Below the pieces are notes generated by a model, which saw only the letters and a list, made by a program, of their open reading frames with translations, was not told the DNA's origin and did no database searches. Positions 52,386-59,841 of a stretch of DNA of 64,000 nucleotides are shown one piece after another. A program made the position numbers and the translations under genes. The stretch lies in contig NZ_BILY01000019.1 in NCBI RefSeq assembly GCF_004000805.1, forward strand, positions 52,116 through 116,115, read 5' to 3'. Each line of letters starts with the position of its first letter. Within the stretch, counting starts at the first letter, position 1. This DNA comes from Paenibacillus glycanilyticus NBRC 16618 (lineage in GTDB: Bacteria; Bacillota; Bacilli; Paenibacillales; Paenibacillaceae).

Positions 52386-52414
52386 AGTATATTCACAATG
52401 ATAATCATTGTCAA
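52386..52414 (-). promoter_or_regulatory. efeOBU promoter with internal Fur box
   Basis: TTGACA (52409-52414), 17-base spacer, TATACT (52386-52391) on the minus strand. The perfect 17-bp palindrome ACAATGAT-A-ATCATTGT (52395-52411) fills the spacer and overlaps the -35, matching the Fur consensus. Iron-bound Fur should block RNA polymerase. Confidence 0.9.
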
Positions 52415-52572
52415 TTAGCATTTTTAGCACTAACCCTTTATTAGACACTTGTCGCATATGGACAGGCTTTCGCCTATTCCTCCGCCTCCGCTCAAGCATA
52501 GTGTATAGCAGGCCTTCCAACTTCCCACACTAATAGACAAGAACGGATATCCAGAAAAGGAGGCTTTACCCT

Positions 52573-53445
52573 GTGTCACAATCATCAAGTAACAAGACCG
52601 CGGTTTTCCCGCCCCAGCATCAGAATCATCAGCCAGGCATAGAATCCGAGATGAACCCGCTTCCAATCTATAAAACCGATCAATATAAAGCAGCAAACAA
52701 GCTTGAAAATAAAGCTGCCATTATTACTGGAGGAGACAGCGGTATCGGCCGTGCGGTAGCGGTGGCGTTCGCCCTCGAAGGCTGCGACGTAAGCATCGTG
52801 TACTACAATGAGCATGAAGACGCCAAGCTTGTTCAACAGGAGATCGAGCAAGCCGGAAGACGCTGCCTGTTAATTCCCGGAGATATCGGGGATGAAGCAT
52901 TTTGCCGGAATGCCGTTGAGCAGACGGTGATGACCTTTGGCAAGCTGGACATTCTTGTGAATAATGCAGCCGAGCAGCATGTGCAGCAGCGGCTTGAAGA
53001 TATTACGGCGAAGCAGCTTGAGAAGACGTTCCGGACTAACGTATTTGGCATGTTCTTTATGACGAGAGCCGCCCTTCCTCATCTGAAGCAAGGCGCATCC
53101 GTTATTAATACGGCATCAATCACCGCCTATAAAGGCAATCCGACCTTAATTGACTATTCCGCTACCAAAGGCGCCATCGTCTCTTTTACAAGAGCGCTTG
53201 CAACCAACCTGGCCGGACGCGGCATAAGGATCAACGGCATTGCTCCAGGTCCAATCTGGACTCCGCTTATCCCGTCCACCTTCGATGAGCAATCCGTATC
53301 CACCTTTGGATCGGATACGCCAATGAAACGGGCCGGTCAGCCGTATGAGCTTGCCCCGGCTTATGTATATCTGGCCTCCCAGGATTCCAGCTATGTGACC
53401 GGCCAATTCATCCACATTAACGGCGGCGAAGTTGTAAACGGTTAA
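52573..53445 (+). CDS. SDR family oxidoreductase
   Basis: 290 residues; start GTG at 52573 after AAGGAGGC. The classical short-chain dehydrogenase pattern has TGGDSGIGRAVAVAFA (about 52-67, cofactor), NNAAEQH and the catalytic YSATKGA (about 194-200), with Asn upstream. The N-terminal 40-residue extension (QNHQPGIESEMNPLP) is typical of the glucose-dehydrogenase-like stress-related group (YhdF/YhxC). Substrate unknown; NAD(P) likely. Confidence 0.88.
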   Translation: MSQSSSNKTAVFPPQHQNHQPGIESEMNPLPIYKTDQYKAANKLENKAAIITGGDSGIGRAVAVAFALEGCDVSIVYYNEHEDAKLVQQEIEQAGRRCLLIPGDIGDEAFCRNAVEQTVMTFGKLDILVNNAAEQHVQQRLEDITAKQLEKTFRTNVFGMFFMTRAALPHLKQGASVINTASITAYKGNPTLIDYSATKGAIVSFTRALATNLAGRGIRINGIAPGPIWTPLIPSTFDEQSVSTFGSDTPMKRAGQPYELAPAYVYLASQDSSYVTGQFIHINGGEVVNG

Positions 53446-53486
53446 AAAAAGCAAAAACGCCTTGCGTCTATTACGCAAGGCGTTTT
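53444..53486. terminator. Bidirectional terminator overlapping the stop of the papain-like gene
   Basis: AAAACGCCTTGCGT/ACGCAAGGCGTTTT stem; the minus-strand gene's stop codon (53471-53473) falls in or beside the loop. Confidence 0.85.
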
Positions 53487-54037
53487 CCAGCTTCCTCGTT
53501 TATGCATTTATCTAATAAGTCCTGCAGCCTGCCCTCGTACACAAGCTCCAGCTTCGATGTATTCTCTAGATCCCCCGGCGTTACAAGAAACGAAGATTTA
53601 TTTACAAGATGGACCCCACTCTTCTCGAATACCGATGCCACAAATTCCGAGCAAAAATAGGCGTAATCCCTCTTAATGATCCTAGTGTTAAACAGCAGTC
53701 CGATAACCCCGATCAGATTATACCGGTACAGTTCCCTATTCCGTTCCATCTCCGCAATAACGCCTCGCATCTTGGCGTAAGCAGCCGGTTGTATGCGGCA
53801 GCGGTACAAGGCGCATCTGGCTTCGGCGAATAACTGCCCGCGCATATTCTCCCTCACAAAGCCGGCGAAGAACGGATTCTGCGGGTTTTTCCGGCCGAAG
53901 CTGTACACTTCGTTTAGCCCGCTGTCAAACGCAATCGACGCATGATTAAGCGGATCCTTCGTAAACCACTTAATCGTTCTCGTAAATAATGTTCCCGTGT
54001 CCGTTAAGACAACATAAACCTCCAGCTCTCTTGTCAT
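53471..54037 (-). CDS. Papain-like (YiiX/NlpC-P60-type) amidohydrolase
   Basis: 188 residues; ATG at 54037 nine bases after GGAGG. The possible catalytic His is in DPLNHASIAFD, the Cys in YAYFCSEFVA, with order His-Cys as in the permuted YiiX/LRAT-like papain-fold proteins. No signal peptide or transmembrane segment. It may hydrolyse an amide bond of a lipid or peptide; substrate unknown. Confidence 0.75.
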   Translation of the reverse strand: MTRELEVYVVLTDTGTLFTRTIKWFTKDPLNHASIAFDSGLNEVYSFGRKNPQNPFFAGFVRENMRGQLFAEARCALYRCRIQPAAYAKMRGVIAEMERNRELYRYNLIGVIGLLFNTRIIKRDYAYFCSEFVASVFEKSGVHLVNKSSFLVTPGDLENTSKLELVYEGRLQDLLDKCINEEAGKRLA

Positions 54038-54367
54038 GCCCGACAACCTCCACATTAAAGAAGTAACGCTTCTCATCTAACTTTAATGCAGGAGCCATGG
54101 CTTCATTAACCTGCTGAGGTACAGTCCTATCCACGACCTTGGTCCTGTTCTGGAAAATTTACCTAGTGTTTCTCTTATCTTAATGGAATTATTAGTATTT
54201 CTCAATCAAAACTTAACAAATAGGCAGGAAAGTGTAAATTAGTTTACCGCTAGTTCTTTCGAATGATCAGGTGAGGAATTGGGACTAGATCGGTTTCTAG
54301 TAATCTACTTATATATGGTATAATAAGCCACATTACAGCTGGGATACAAAAGGAGATTTCGATACAA
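54038..54367. other. Non-coding AT-rich interval upstream of the peptide locus
   Basis: Some 330 bases with no plausible gene on either strand. A dyad TTAATG...AGCCATGGCT...CATTAA lies at 54083-54109, and a TATAAT at 54319-54324 (no convincing -35) would suit the 54368 gene. Base composition changes from GC-rich to visibly AT-richer here. Confidence 0.6.
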
Positions 54368-55078
54368 ATGGAATTCAAAAAGGTGAATACGCCCCTCCGT
54401 CTCGTAGGTATTCAAAAGTACAAAAGCAAGGACGGCAGAGCCTGGATCAAGTATCCCGGCGGCTCCCGAAAGCCATTAAAGAAAAGCACGGTGATATGGA
54501 CCAGACTGCTGACCGTGATCGTCATCGTTGGCGTCGTCGGATTTGCGGGTTACAAGATCGGGTTCCACTACTTATCCAACAAAATGATGAATGAAATGGC
54601 CGATCAAATCCTGACCACCGATGAAATCGAGTCGTTCAAGAAGGATCCTGCCGTTCAGCAGATCATCGCCGATAACTCCAAATATTTTGATAAAAAAGCT
54701 GTGGAAGCCCTGCAGGGCTCCGTCTCTACCGATGCCGGCAACGGCGGTAAAGCCGAAGGTACAAATGCGGAAAAGCCGGATCAATCAGGTTCTAATTCCG
54801 GTAACGCGGCAAGCAGTGGTAAGGAAAATACTAAGCCGGCGGACAAGCCGTCCACAGGCGGCCAGCTTGTTGTGAAGAATAAAGATGAAGCGGCCGAGCT
54901 GCTGCTCAGCAAATTCTCCATGAAGGAATTAACCGGGCTCGCCGATAAAGCGAAGGACGGCTTGACGCCGGAAGAGAAGCAGTCCATTAAAGAAACTCTT
55001 CTCTCTCGCCTTTCTCCGGAGGAATTCAATTCCGTCAAGATTGTTGCCTTGATGGAGGTTATGAAGCGCGATGAATAA
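54368..55078 (+). CDS. Membrane-anchored protein of unknown function
   Basis: 236 residues. A 45-residue basic N-terminal region (GIQKYKSKDGRAWIKYPGG), one membrane helix (LLTVIVIVGVVGFAGYKIGF, about 47-66), then an extracellular or periplasmic part with a Ser/Gly/Lys-rich linker (about 120-165) and a helical C-terminus. No known family recognised. AGGAG lies 12 bases before the ATG. It lies 23 bases before the isoprenoid enzyme gene and is likely co-transcribed with it. Confidence 0.75.
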   Translation: MEFKKVNTPLRLVGIQKYKSKDGRAWIKYPGGSRKPLKKSTVIWTRLLTVIVIVGVVGFAGYKIGFHYLSNKMMNEMADQILTTDEIESFKKDPAVQQIIADNSKYFDKKAVEALQGSVSTDAGNGGKAEGTNAEKPDQSGSNSGNAASSGKENTKPADKPSTGGQLVVKNKDEAAELLLSKFSMKELTGLADKAKDGLTPEEKQSIKETLLSRLSPEEFNSVKIVALMEVMKRDE

Positions 55079-55101
55079 AGACCTAACTAATGGAGGGCAT
55101 C

Positions 55102-56034
55102 ATGACTAGGAACTACTTAGAATCTTTCAAAGAAGAATTATTAGAAGTCTTTTCCGAAGCTCGTGCAAGAATCAATAAGTTTCCTTCTCCATTTAATCAA
55201 ACGGGATTAGTCTACCTGGACAAGTTTGATGTCTTTCAAAAGGAAAGCGCAAAGAACTATATATGTTATCTGCTGCCATATTGGATGAATGAGATTACTA
55301 ACCTACCCGTTGAACAATGCCGCAAGCTGTCATTGGCAAACGTATTCAATATGCTCTATTACTTCCTGCAAGACGACGTAATGGATGAGACTCCAATCGC
55401 GTGGAAAGAACAACTTGCTCTTGCGCAGCTTCTCCAATCCGAGTTCGAGTTCATTCTTCGTGAAATATTTGAAGCAGAATCCCCATTCTGGAACTATCGT
55501 CAGCAATACGTTAATGAGTGGGCTGTCACTGTCGTAAACGAAAATAAAGAAGACTATTTCATGTCGGATAATCTAATGATTGCCAAAAAAGCTTCCCCTC
55601 TTAAGCTAGCAAGTACAGGAGCCCTGTTATTAGCGAATCAACCGGAGAAAATCGAAGAGGTGGAACAGCTTGTTGACCATAGTCTTGTTCTCTTGCAGCT
55701 CGCCGATGATTTGACAGACTGGAAGGAAGATTTGAAAGATAATAGCTATAATTGCCTACTGTCCATGATCAAAGCTGCGAAAAACCAAAACGAGCCACTC
55801 GAGTTATCGGAAGTCGAATCTTTTATCTACGATCGAAGTATCTTGCTCGACTATACTAATAGTTGTCATGAACATATCAGTTTCATAGCCAATCACACTC
55901 TGCAATTAAAGCATCTACTGCACTTTAGTTACTCCATCTATGAAGATCTTTATCATTTTGCCAAACAAGTAGAGGAGACAAAAACCGCATTATTGTCTGG
56001 CGGATTTGACTATATTTTGTCGAATAACACTTAG
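55102..56034 (+). CDS. Class I isoprenoid-synthase-fold enzyme (ComQ-like, candidate peptide prenyltransferase)
   Basis: 310 residues; ATG at 55102 follows GGAGGG. Two Asp-rich motifs are visible: DDVMD (91-95) and DDLTDWKED (202-209). The window's own ComQ has DDLQD at 79-83 and NDIKDLLRWDD at 202-212, the same order and near-identical positions. The rest is helical with no membrane segment. The family is all-alpha polyprenyl or terpene synthase. The two small Trp-ending proteins that follow suggest it prenylates Trp in them, as ComQ does in ComX; a free-isoprenoid-producing enzyme is the alternative. Codon use is AT-richer than in neighbouring efe genes, hinting at transfer. Confidence 0.8.
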   Translation: MTRNYLESFKEELLEVFSEARARINKFPSPFNQTGLVYLDKFDVFQKESAKNYICYLLPYWMNEITNLPVEQCRKLSLANVFNMLYYFLQDDVMDETPIAWKEQLALAQLLQSEFEFILREIFEAESPFWNYRQQYVNEWAVTVVNENKEDYFMSDNLMIAKKASPLKLASTGALLLANQPEKIEEVEQLVDHSLVLLQLADDLTDWKEDLKDNSYNCLLSMIKAAKNQNEPLELSEVESFIYDRSILLDYTNSCHEHISFIANHTLQLKHLLHFSYSIYEDLYHFAKQVEETKTALLSGGFDYILSNNT

Positions 56035-56069
56035 TTATAGTATAATGTACCCAATTTATATGATATAAT
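56017..56069 (+). promoter_or_regulatory. Promoter block of precursor peptide A
   Basis: TTGTCG (56017-56022), 18 bases, TATAAT (56041-56046), 17 bases, TATAAT (56064-56069). The first hexamer lies within the last codons of the isoprenoid enzyme gene. The same arrangement and spacing recurs upstream of peptide B. Confidence 0.7.
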
Positions 56070-56116
56070 TTATTGGAACATATAAATTATTACATTTATT
56101 TTGGAGGGATTTAGAA

Positions 56117-56431
56117 ATGCAAAACATCGCATTAAAACAAACACCTGCTCCATTTGTACTGTTCGACAAATTCGAGACGCCTAATGCACGCACTACTTCT
56201 CCTCAAGCTATCCGTAATCAAATTATTCAAAAGGTTTGGGAGGACGAAGCTTTTAAACAACAATTCATCGCAAACCCTAAGCTTGCTGTCAAAGAAGCAT
56301 TTGGTATCGAGCTTCCTACTACTGCGCAAATTAAAGTAGTAGAAGAATCGTCCGACGAATATTTCTTCGTTATCCCGCCTAAGCCATCTGAAATGAAAAA
56401 ACAAGATGTTAAAGAAATTCCAGCTTGGTAA
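56117..56431 (+). CDS. NHLP-type leader peptide, candidate Trp-modified precursor A
   Basis: 104 residues. After a 30-residue extension comes an NHLP-like leader: IIQKVWEDEAFKQQFI (36-51), AVKEAFGIELP and VVEESSDEYFFVIPPKP. The 14-residue tail (91-104) is SEMKKQDVKEIPAW, with Trp as the last residue. NHLP leaders direct RiPP enzymes; here the nearest enzyme is ComQ-like rather than a radical SAM or lanthionine enzyme. No Gly-Gly cleavage site is visible. The ATG follows GGAGGG, and an intrinsic terminator ends the gene. Confidence 0.8.
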   Translation: MQNIALKQTPAPFVLFDKFETPNARTTSPQAIRNQIIQKVWEDEAFKQQFIANPKLAVKEAFGIELPTTAQIKVVEESSDEYFFVIPPKPSEMKKQDVKEIPAW

Positions 56432-56442
56432 ATCTTCCTTTT

Positions 56443-56477
56443 AAAAAAACCACATTGATAGTCAATGTGGTTTTTTT
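56443..56477 (+). terminator. Terminator between the two precursor genes
   Basis: CCACATTG/CAATGTGG stem flanked by A7 and T7; peptide B therefore needs its own promoter, which is present. Confidence 0.88.
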
Positions 56478-56529
56478 ATCCTTCATTTACAAAACAGATT
56501 CTATTTTCCTAGGAAAATAAGAGTGTATT

Positions 56530-56582
56530 TTGTCGAAATTTATAGAAAAATAGTATAATCTGTCCATATAGTATGCTATAAT
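56530..56582 (+). promoter_or_regulatory. Promoter block of precursor peptide B
   Basis: TTGTCG (56530-56535), 18 bases, TATAAT (56554-56559), 17 bases, TATAAT (56577-56582), identical in order and spacing to that of peptide A. ATAGTATAAT and TATG.TATAATTT are shared between the two. Confidence 0.75.
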
Positions 56583-56628
56583 TTCACTGCTAGAGTCGCA
56601 AATTTGCATCATATACGGAGGGATTATT

Positions 56629-56865
56629 TTGTCGAATCAGATTACTCGTGAGCAAATCATTCAGAAAGCATGGGAAGACGAAAATTTTAAACAACAATTA
56701 TTAAGCGATCCCAAAACAGCAATTAAAGACGCATTTGGAGTAGATATCCCTGAGAATTTTGAGATCAGTGTTGTAGAAGAGTCACCAGAGCATTTCTATT
56801 TAGTTTTGCCTCCTAAACCTTCCGCAATGAAAGCCGCTTCAGCAGAAGAATTCCCTACTTGGTAA
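56629..56865 (+). CDS. NHLP-type leader peptide, candidate Trp-modified precursor B
   Basis: 78 residues; start TTG at 56629 after GGAGGG. Leader: EQIIQKAWEDENFKQQLL, then AIKDAFGVDIPENFEISVVEE and HFYLVLPPKP (to residue 64). Tail 65-78: SAMKAASAEEFPTW. Compared with peptide A, the tail follows SxMK...E(I/F)P(A/T)W and has the same length, again ending in Trp. The 56478-56628 upstream region holds the shared promoter block. No third copy was seen in this window. Confidence 0.8.
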   Translation: MSNQITREQIIQKAWEDENFKQQLLSDPKTAIKDAFGVDIPENFEISVVEESPEHFYLVLPPKPSAMKAASAEEFPTW

Positions 56866-56881
56866 TCGGGTTAATTAATAG

Positions 56882-56912
56882 AAAACCACTCCGATGCCGG
56901 AGTGGTTTTTTG
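56882..56912. terminator. Terminator between precursor B and the convergent kinase
   Basis: ACCACTCCG/CGGAGTGGT stem with A4 on the left and T6 on the right. Confidence 0.88.
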
Positions 56913-56922
56913 GTTCTTATTA

Positions 56923-58800
56923 TTAAGCTGCTGGGAAAGTAACCTCAACCTCTGTTCCAACGCCTTTACGACTTTTGAATACGATATTACCTTGCATCAC
57001 TTTTATAATGCTAAACGTAACCATAAGGCCAAGACCAGTACCCTTTGTTTTATTTGAGTAGTAAGGCTCGCCAAGCTTGGCAAGCTCATTTTCTGTCATC
57101 CCTTCCCCATTATCTTTAATTTGGATCACCACACGCTCCTCTTCCTTATAGCAATTAATCTCAATCTCACCATCTCCATTTAATGCTTCAATACTGTTTT
57201 TGATCATATTGATAAATGCTTGCTTGAATTTCGAAGAATTCCCTTGAATATGCAAATCTTCTGGAATGCTAAGCCTTATCTGACCGCCTTGTAAATTAGC
57301 TAAGGGAATAAGAATACTTCCTATATGCTTGAACTCATTCGCAATATTTAATACCGTTACATGCTCAAGCTGTGGCTTTGCAAAGGTTAAAAAGTCCGTA
57401 ATAATCTCAGAAGCACGATCAAGTTCGTTAATGGCAAGTACCATATAGTTTTTCTCTTTATGATCTTCACTTTTTTCTTCAAGCAGTTGCAAAAAGCCTC
57501 TTGTAACTTGCAGAGGATTGCGTACTTCATGTGCCACAGAAGCAGCTAGTTGACTAATCATATCCATTTTGTCTGACCGCTGCAGCTCATTGTTATAAAT
57601 CTCAAGCTGCCTGGAATAGGTAATTACCTTTTCAAAGCTAATTACTATTTGCCTGCCAAGCACAACAACCAAAGTAAATACGAAGAAGACGATACCCCAT
57701 TTCCAGAGTGTAAACTCATAGTTCTTAGATTGGGCATAATACTGAATTATATCTCCGAGTCCACACAAGATAAATAAACCTAACCCCGAAGAGAGAATAA
57801 TGGCATCCTTCTGCTTTTTAATGCTATAAGCCGCTAAAATGCCTATAAGAGTTAGGCTTCCTCCAACAACGCCTAAAGCAAACAAAACAGTTGAAATAGA
57901 GTAATATATTGGATAAAAGGCATTATCTGAAAAAATAGTAATTGCAAGCCCGATGGAGGATAGCGCGGCAGCATATAGAGCATATTGTTTAAATATACGA
58001 ACTAAGGAGTATTTCCCTTTTCCGAATATGGTCTCTAAGAAGAAAAATAATGCAGGCAAAAAAACATTTGATGACAAATCTATACCAGTGGCATAAAAGC
58101 TTCCATACTCACCTGATACCGTGTATAAAAAAGGTGAATAAAAGATTAACAAACAACCAATTGATAAAATAATTAAGCTGAGAGATTTCCAACCTGACAC
58201 ATGAACTTTCTTAAGGAAAATCATACAGAAAAACATAATTGCTGCAATAAATATAAACGCTGCACCTAAAATAATATCGGGTATCTCATTTAAGAACATC
58301 GAACGATACAAGCTTGTATAGTCACTTAGGATAAATCCTTTAATACCAATATTACCTGTGTCGTTCACTAGATGAATGTAAAGGGTTTCATTTATTGAAT
58401 TATCTAAAGGAATAACAAATTTATTTACGTCATAGTAGTGATTCCTGGTTGATTCATAAATCATACTTCCATCCATAAAAGCATAAACATTTTGCGCGTA
58501 GGCTTTATCAACAAACAACCCTGTATGTGCTTTAGACTCAGCTGGCAGCTGAATTTTAACCCACATGGAACTTGTCCCTTTCGGCAACACCGGCTCCTTC
58601 TCGTTTTCCTTCACGGTAATCCAGCCATCGGCAGGCGGTATCTTGTTATCCTCATCATTCCCCGGATGAAGCTGCCACTCTGTAATTCGTATTTTCGACG
58701 CTGATTCTTCTGTATTCGCAAAGGTGATCGTGGGGCTTATTGAAGTGATGACTATTATAGATAATAAAATGAAAATCGTATACTTCAGAAAGGCCTTCAT
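56923..58800 (-). CDS. Sensor histidine kinase, 7TMR-DISM type
   Basis: 625 residues. Signal-anchor or signal peptide to about residue 30, a DISM extracellular beta domain (30-180), seven membrane helices (about 180-400), then HisKA with His424 in SVAHEVRNPLQVTRGFLQLL and an HATPase domain (IQIKDNGEGM, KGTGLGLMV). The H-box resembles sporulation kinases that feed the Spo0F phosphorelay. No response regulator adjoins it. The ATG follows GAGGTG. Convergent with precursor B, so a role in sensing the peptides is plausible by position only. Confidence 0.85.
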   Translation of the reverse strand: MKAFLKYTIFILLSIIVITSISPTITFANTEESASKIRITEWQLHPGNDEDNKIPPADGWITVKENEKEPVLPKGTSSMWVKIQLPAESKAHTGLFVDKAYAQNVYAFMDGSMIYESTRNHYYDVNKFVIPLDNSINETLYIHLVNDTGNIGIKGFILSDYTSLYRSMFLNEIPDIILGAAFIFIAAIMFFCMIFLKKVHVSGWKSLSLIILSIGCLLIFYSPFLYTVSGEYGSFYATGIDLSSNVFLPALFFFLETIFGKGKYSLVRIFKQYALYAAALSSIGLAITIFSDNAFYPIYYSISTVLFALGVVGGSLTLIGILAAYSIKKQKDAIILSSGLGLFILCGLGDIIQYYAQSKNYEFTLWKWGIVFFVFTLVVVLGRQIVISFEKVITYSRQLEIYNNELQRSDKMDMISQLAASVAHEVRNPLQVTRGFLQLLEEKSEDHKEKNYMVLAINELDRASEIITDFLTFAKPQLEHVTVLNIANEFKHIGSILIPLANLQGGQIRLSIPEDLHIQGNSSKFKQAFINMIKNSIEALNGDGEIEINCYKEEERVVIQIKDNGEGMTENELAKLGEPYYSNKTKGTGLGLMVTFSIIKVMQGNIVFKSRKGVGTEVEVTFPAA

Positions 58801-58889
58801 CTTTACACCTCAAATATTGGAAAATAGTTCTTATTACTCATAAGTTCGACATTTTTCGATTATATCCTTCACCTTTCTCTTATATATTA

Positions 58890-58926
58890 AAAATCTTAAA
58901 AATAAAAGGAGCGGAATATCCGCTCC
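58890..58926 (-). terminator. Terminator of the phosphoesterase gene
   Basis: GGAGCGGA/TCCGCTCC stem followed on the minus strand by TTTTATTTTT. Confidence 0.8.
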
Positions 58927-58935
58927 AGATTGTTA

Positions 58936-59670
58936 CTATGATATCGCTGCTCTTCTTGCAGGCACCGAGAATGACCGTACCTCTTCGCCGATAATCTCAA
59001 GCGCGTTCAATTGAAGGCCGCTGGCACAACCTCCGTCGATTCCAATCTTGCCTTTGCCGTACCAGACATCCGCTCTGCCATGCAGATCAACGGTTTTCGT
59101 ATGGCCGAACACGACTACTTTATCAACCACCGTATCCGCCCTGTGGAACGAATCCTTAATGTATAAGAAATCCCTCTTCGGCTGTTCCTTCCAGTTCCGG
59201 TATTTCGGATTCAGTCCCGCATGCACATAGATGAAATGCTTATCCTCGTAGTAATAAGGAAGCTGCTCGAGGAAATCCGCGTGATAAGGATAACGCTCGA
59301 GAACCGTCTCTCTAAGCCTGTTCAGCAGATCCTCCTCGCTGCCCGTCATATCGCTTCCCTTCAGATAGCTGTACACGGTCTGACGGCCGCCATGGCGGAA
59401 GAATTTCTCCCTTGCCTCTTTGGTTTTGTTGCGGACAATATCCACGAAACGCTCGTCGTGATTGCCTTGAACCGCAATGGCACCATGCTCCCGGACCAGG
59501 CTAGCCGATTGTTCAACAACCATCTTGCTGTCCGGCCCCTTGCTGACGAAATCTCCTAGCAAAATGAGCTGATCTTTTACCGGCTCGTAATTAACCCGCT
59601 CGAGCAGCCGGTTAAAAGCATCGTAACACCCATGAATATCGCTAATGACTAGCGTCCTTTCCTTTCCCAT
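58936..59670 (-). CDS. Metallophosphoesterase (serine/threonine phosphatase-like)
   Basis: 244 residues with the calcineurin-like motifs: SDIHGC (9-14), GDFVSKGPDS, GNHDERF, then His in FGHTKT. The order fits PrpE/PPP-type phosphatases or diadenosine tetraphosphatases, which share this fold. The ATG follows GGGATGGGATGTC. Substrate unknown; protein phosphatase or ApaH-like activity is possible. Confidence 0.88.
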   Translation of the reverse strand: MGKERTLVISDIHGCYDAFNRLLERVNYEPVKDQLILLGDFVSKGPDSKMVVEQSASLVREHGAIAVQGNHDERFVDIVRNKTKEAREKFFRHGGRQTVYSYLKGSDMTGSEEDLLNRLRETVLERYPYHADFLEQLPYYYEDKHFIYVHAGLNPKYRNWKEQPKRDFLYIKDSFHRADTVVDKVVVFGHTKTVDLHGRADVWYGKGKIGIDGGCASGLQLNALEIIGEEVRSFSVPARRAAIS

Positions 59671-59736
59671 GACATCCCATCCTTCCCCTATACGTATTTC
59701 ATTCTACAGCTATCGAAAAAAAACCTTCCGAAACGT

Positions 59737-59766
59737 AAAAAAGCCGCAGGCCATAAGGCCTGCGGC
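59737..59766 (-). terminator. Terminator after the YkuK-like gene
   Basis: GCCGCAGGCC/GGCCTGCGGC perfect stem, ATAA loop, followed on the minus strand by T6. Confidence 0.9.
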
Positions 59767-59841
59767 TGCTTAAGAACTTGTCCTGTTCCCGGTTAAGCTA
59801 AACCTTGTTCATCTTGTTGAAAAAAAAGAAACGCCGTCTAC

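Noticed and set aside
54038..54367. A missed small gene or ncRNA
   Set aside because: No frame with a ribosome binding site and no terminator-like hairpin that would end a small transcript; only a dyad and a TATAAT are visible.
55102..56865. Radical-SAM or lanthipeptide RiPP cluster
   Set aside because: No radical SAM, LanM, YcaO or peptidase-ABC gene is present around the NHLP proteins; the isoprenoid-fold enzyme is the only candidate modifier.
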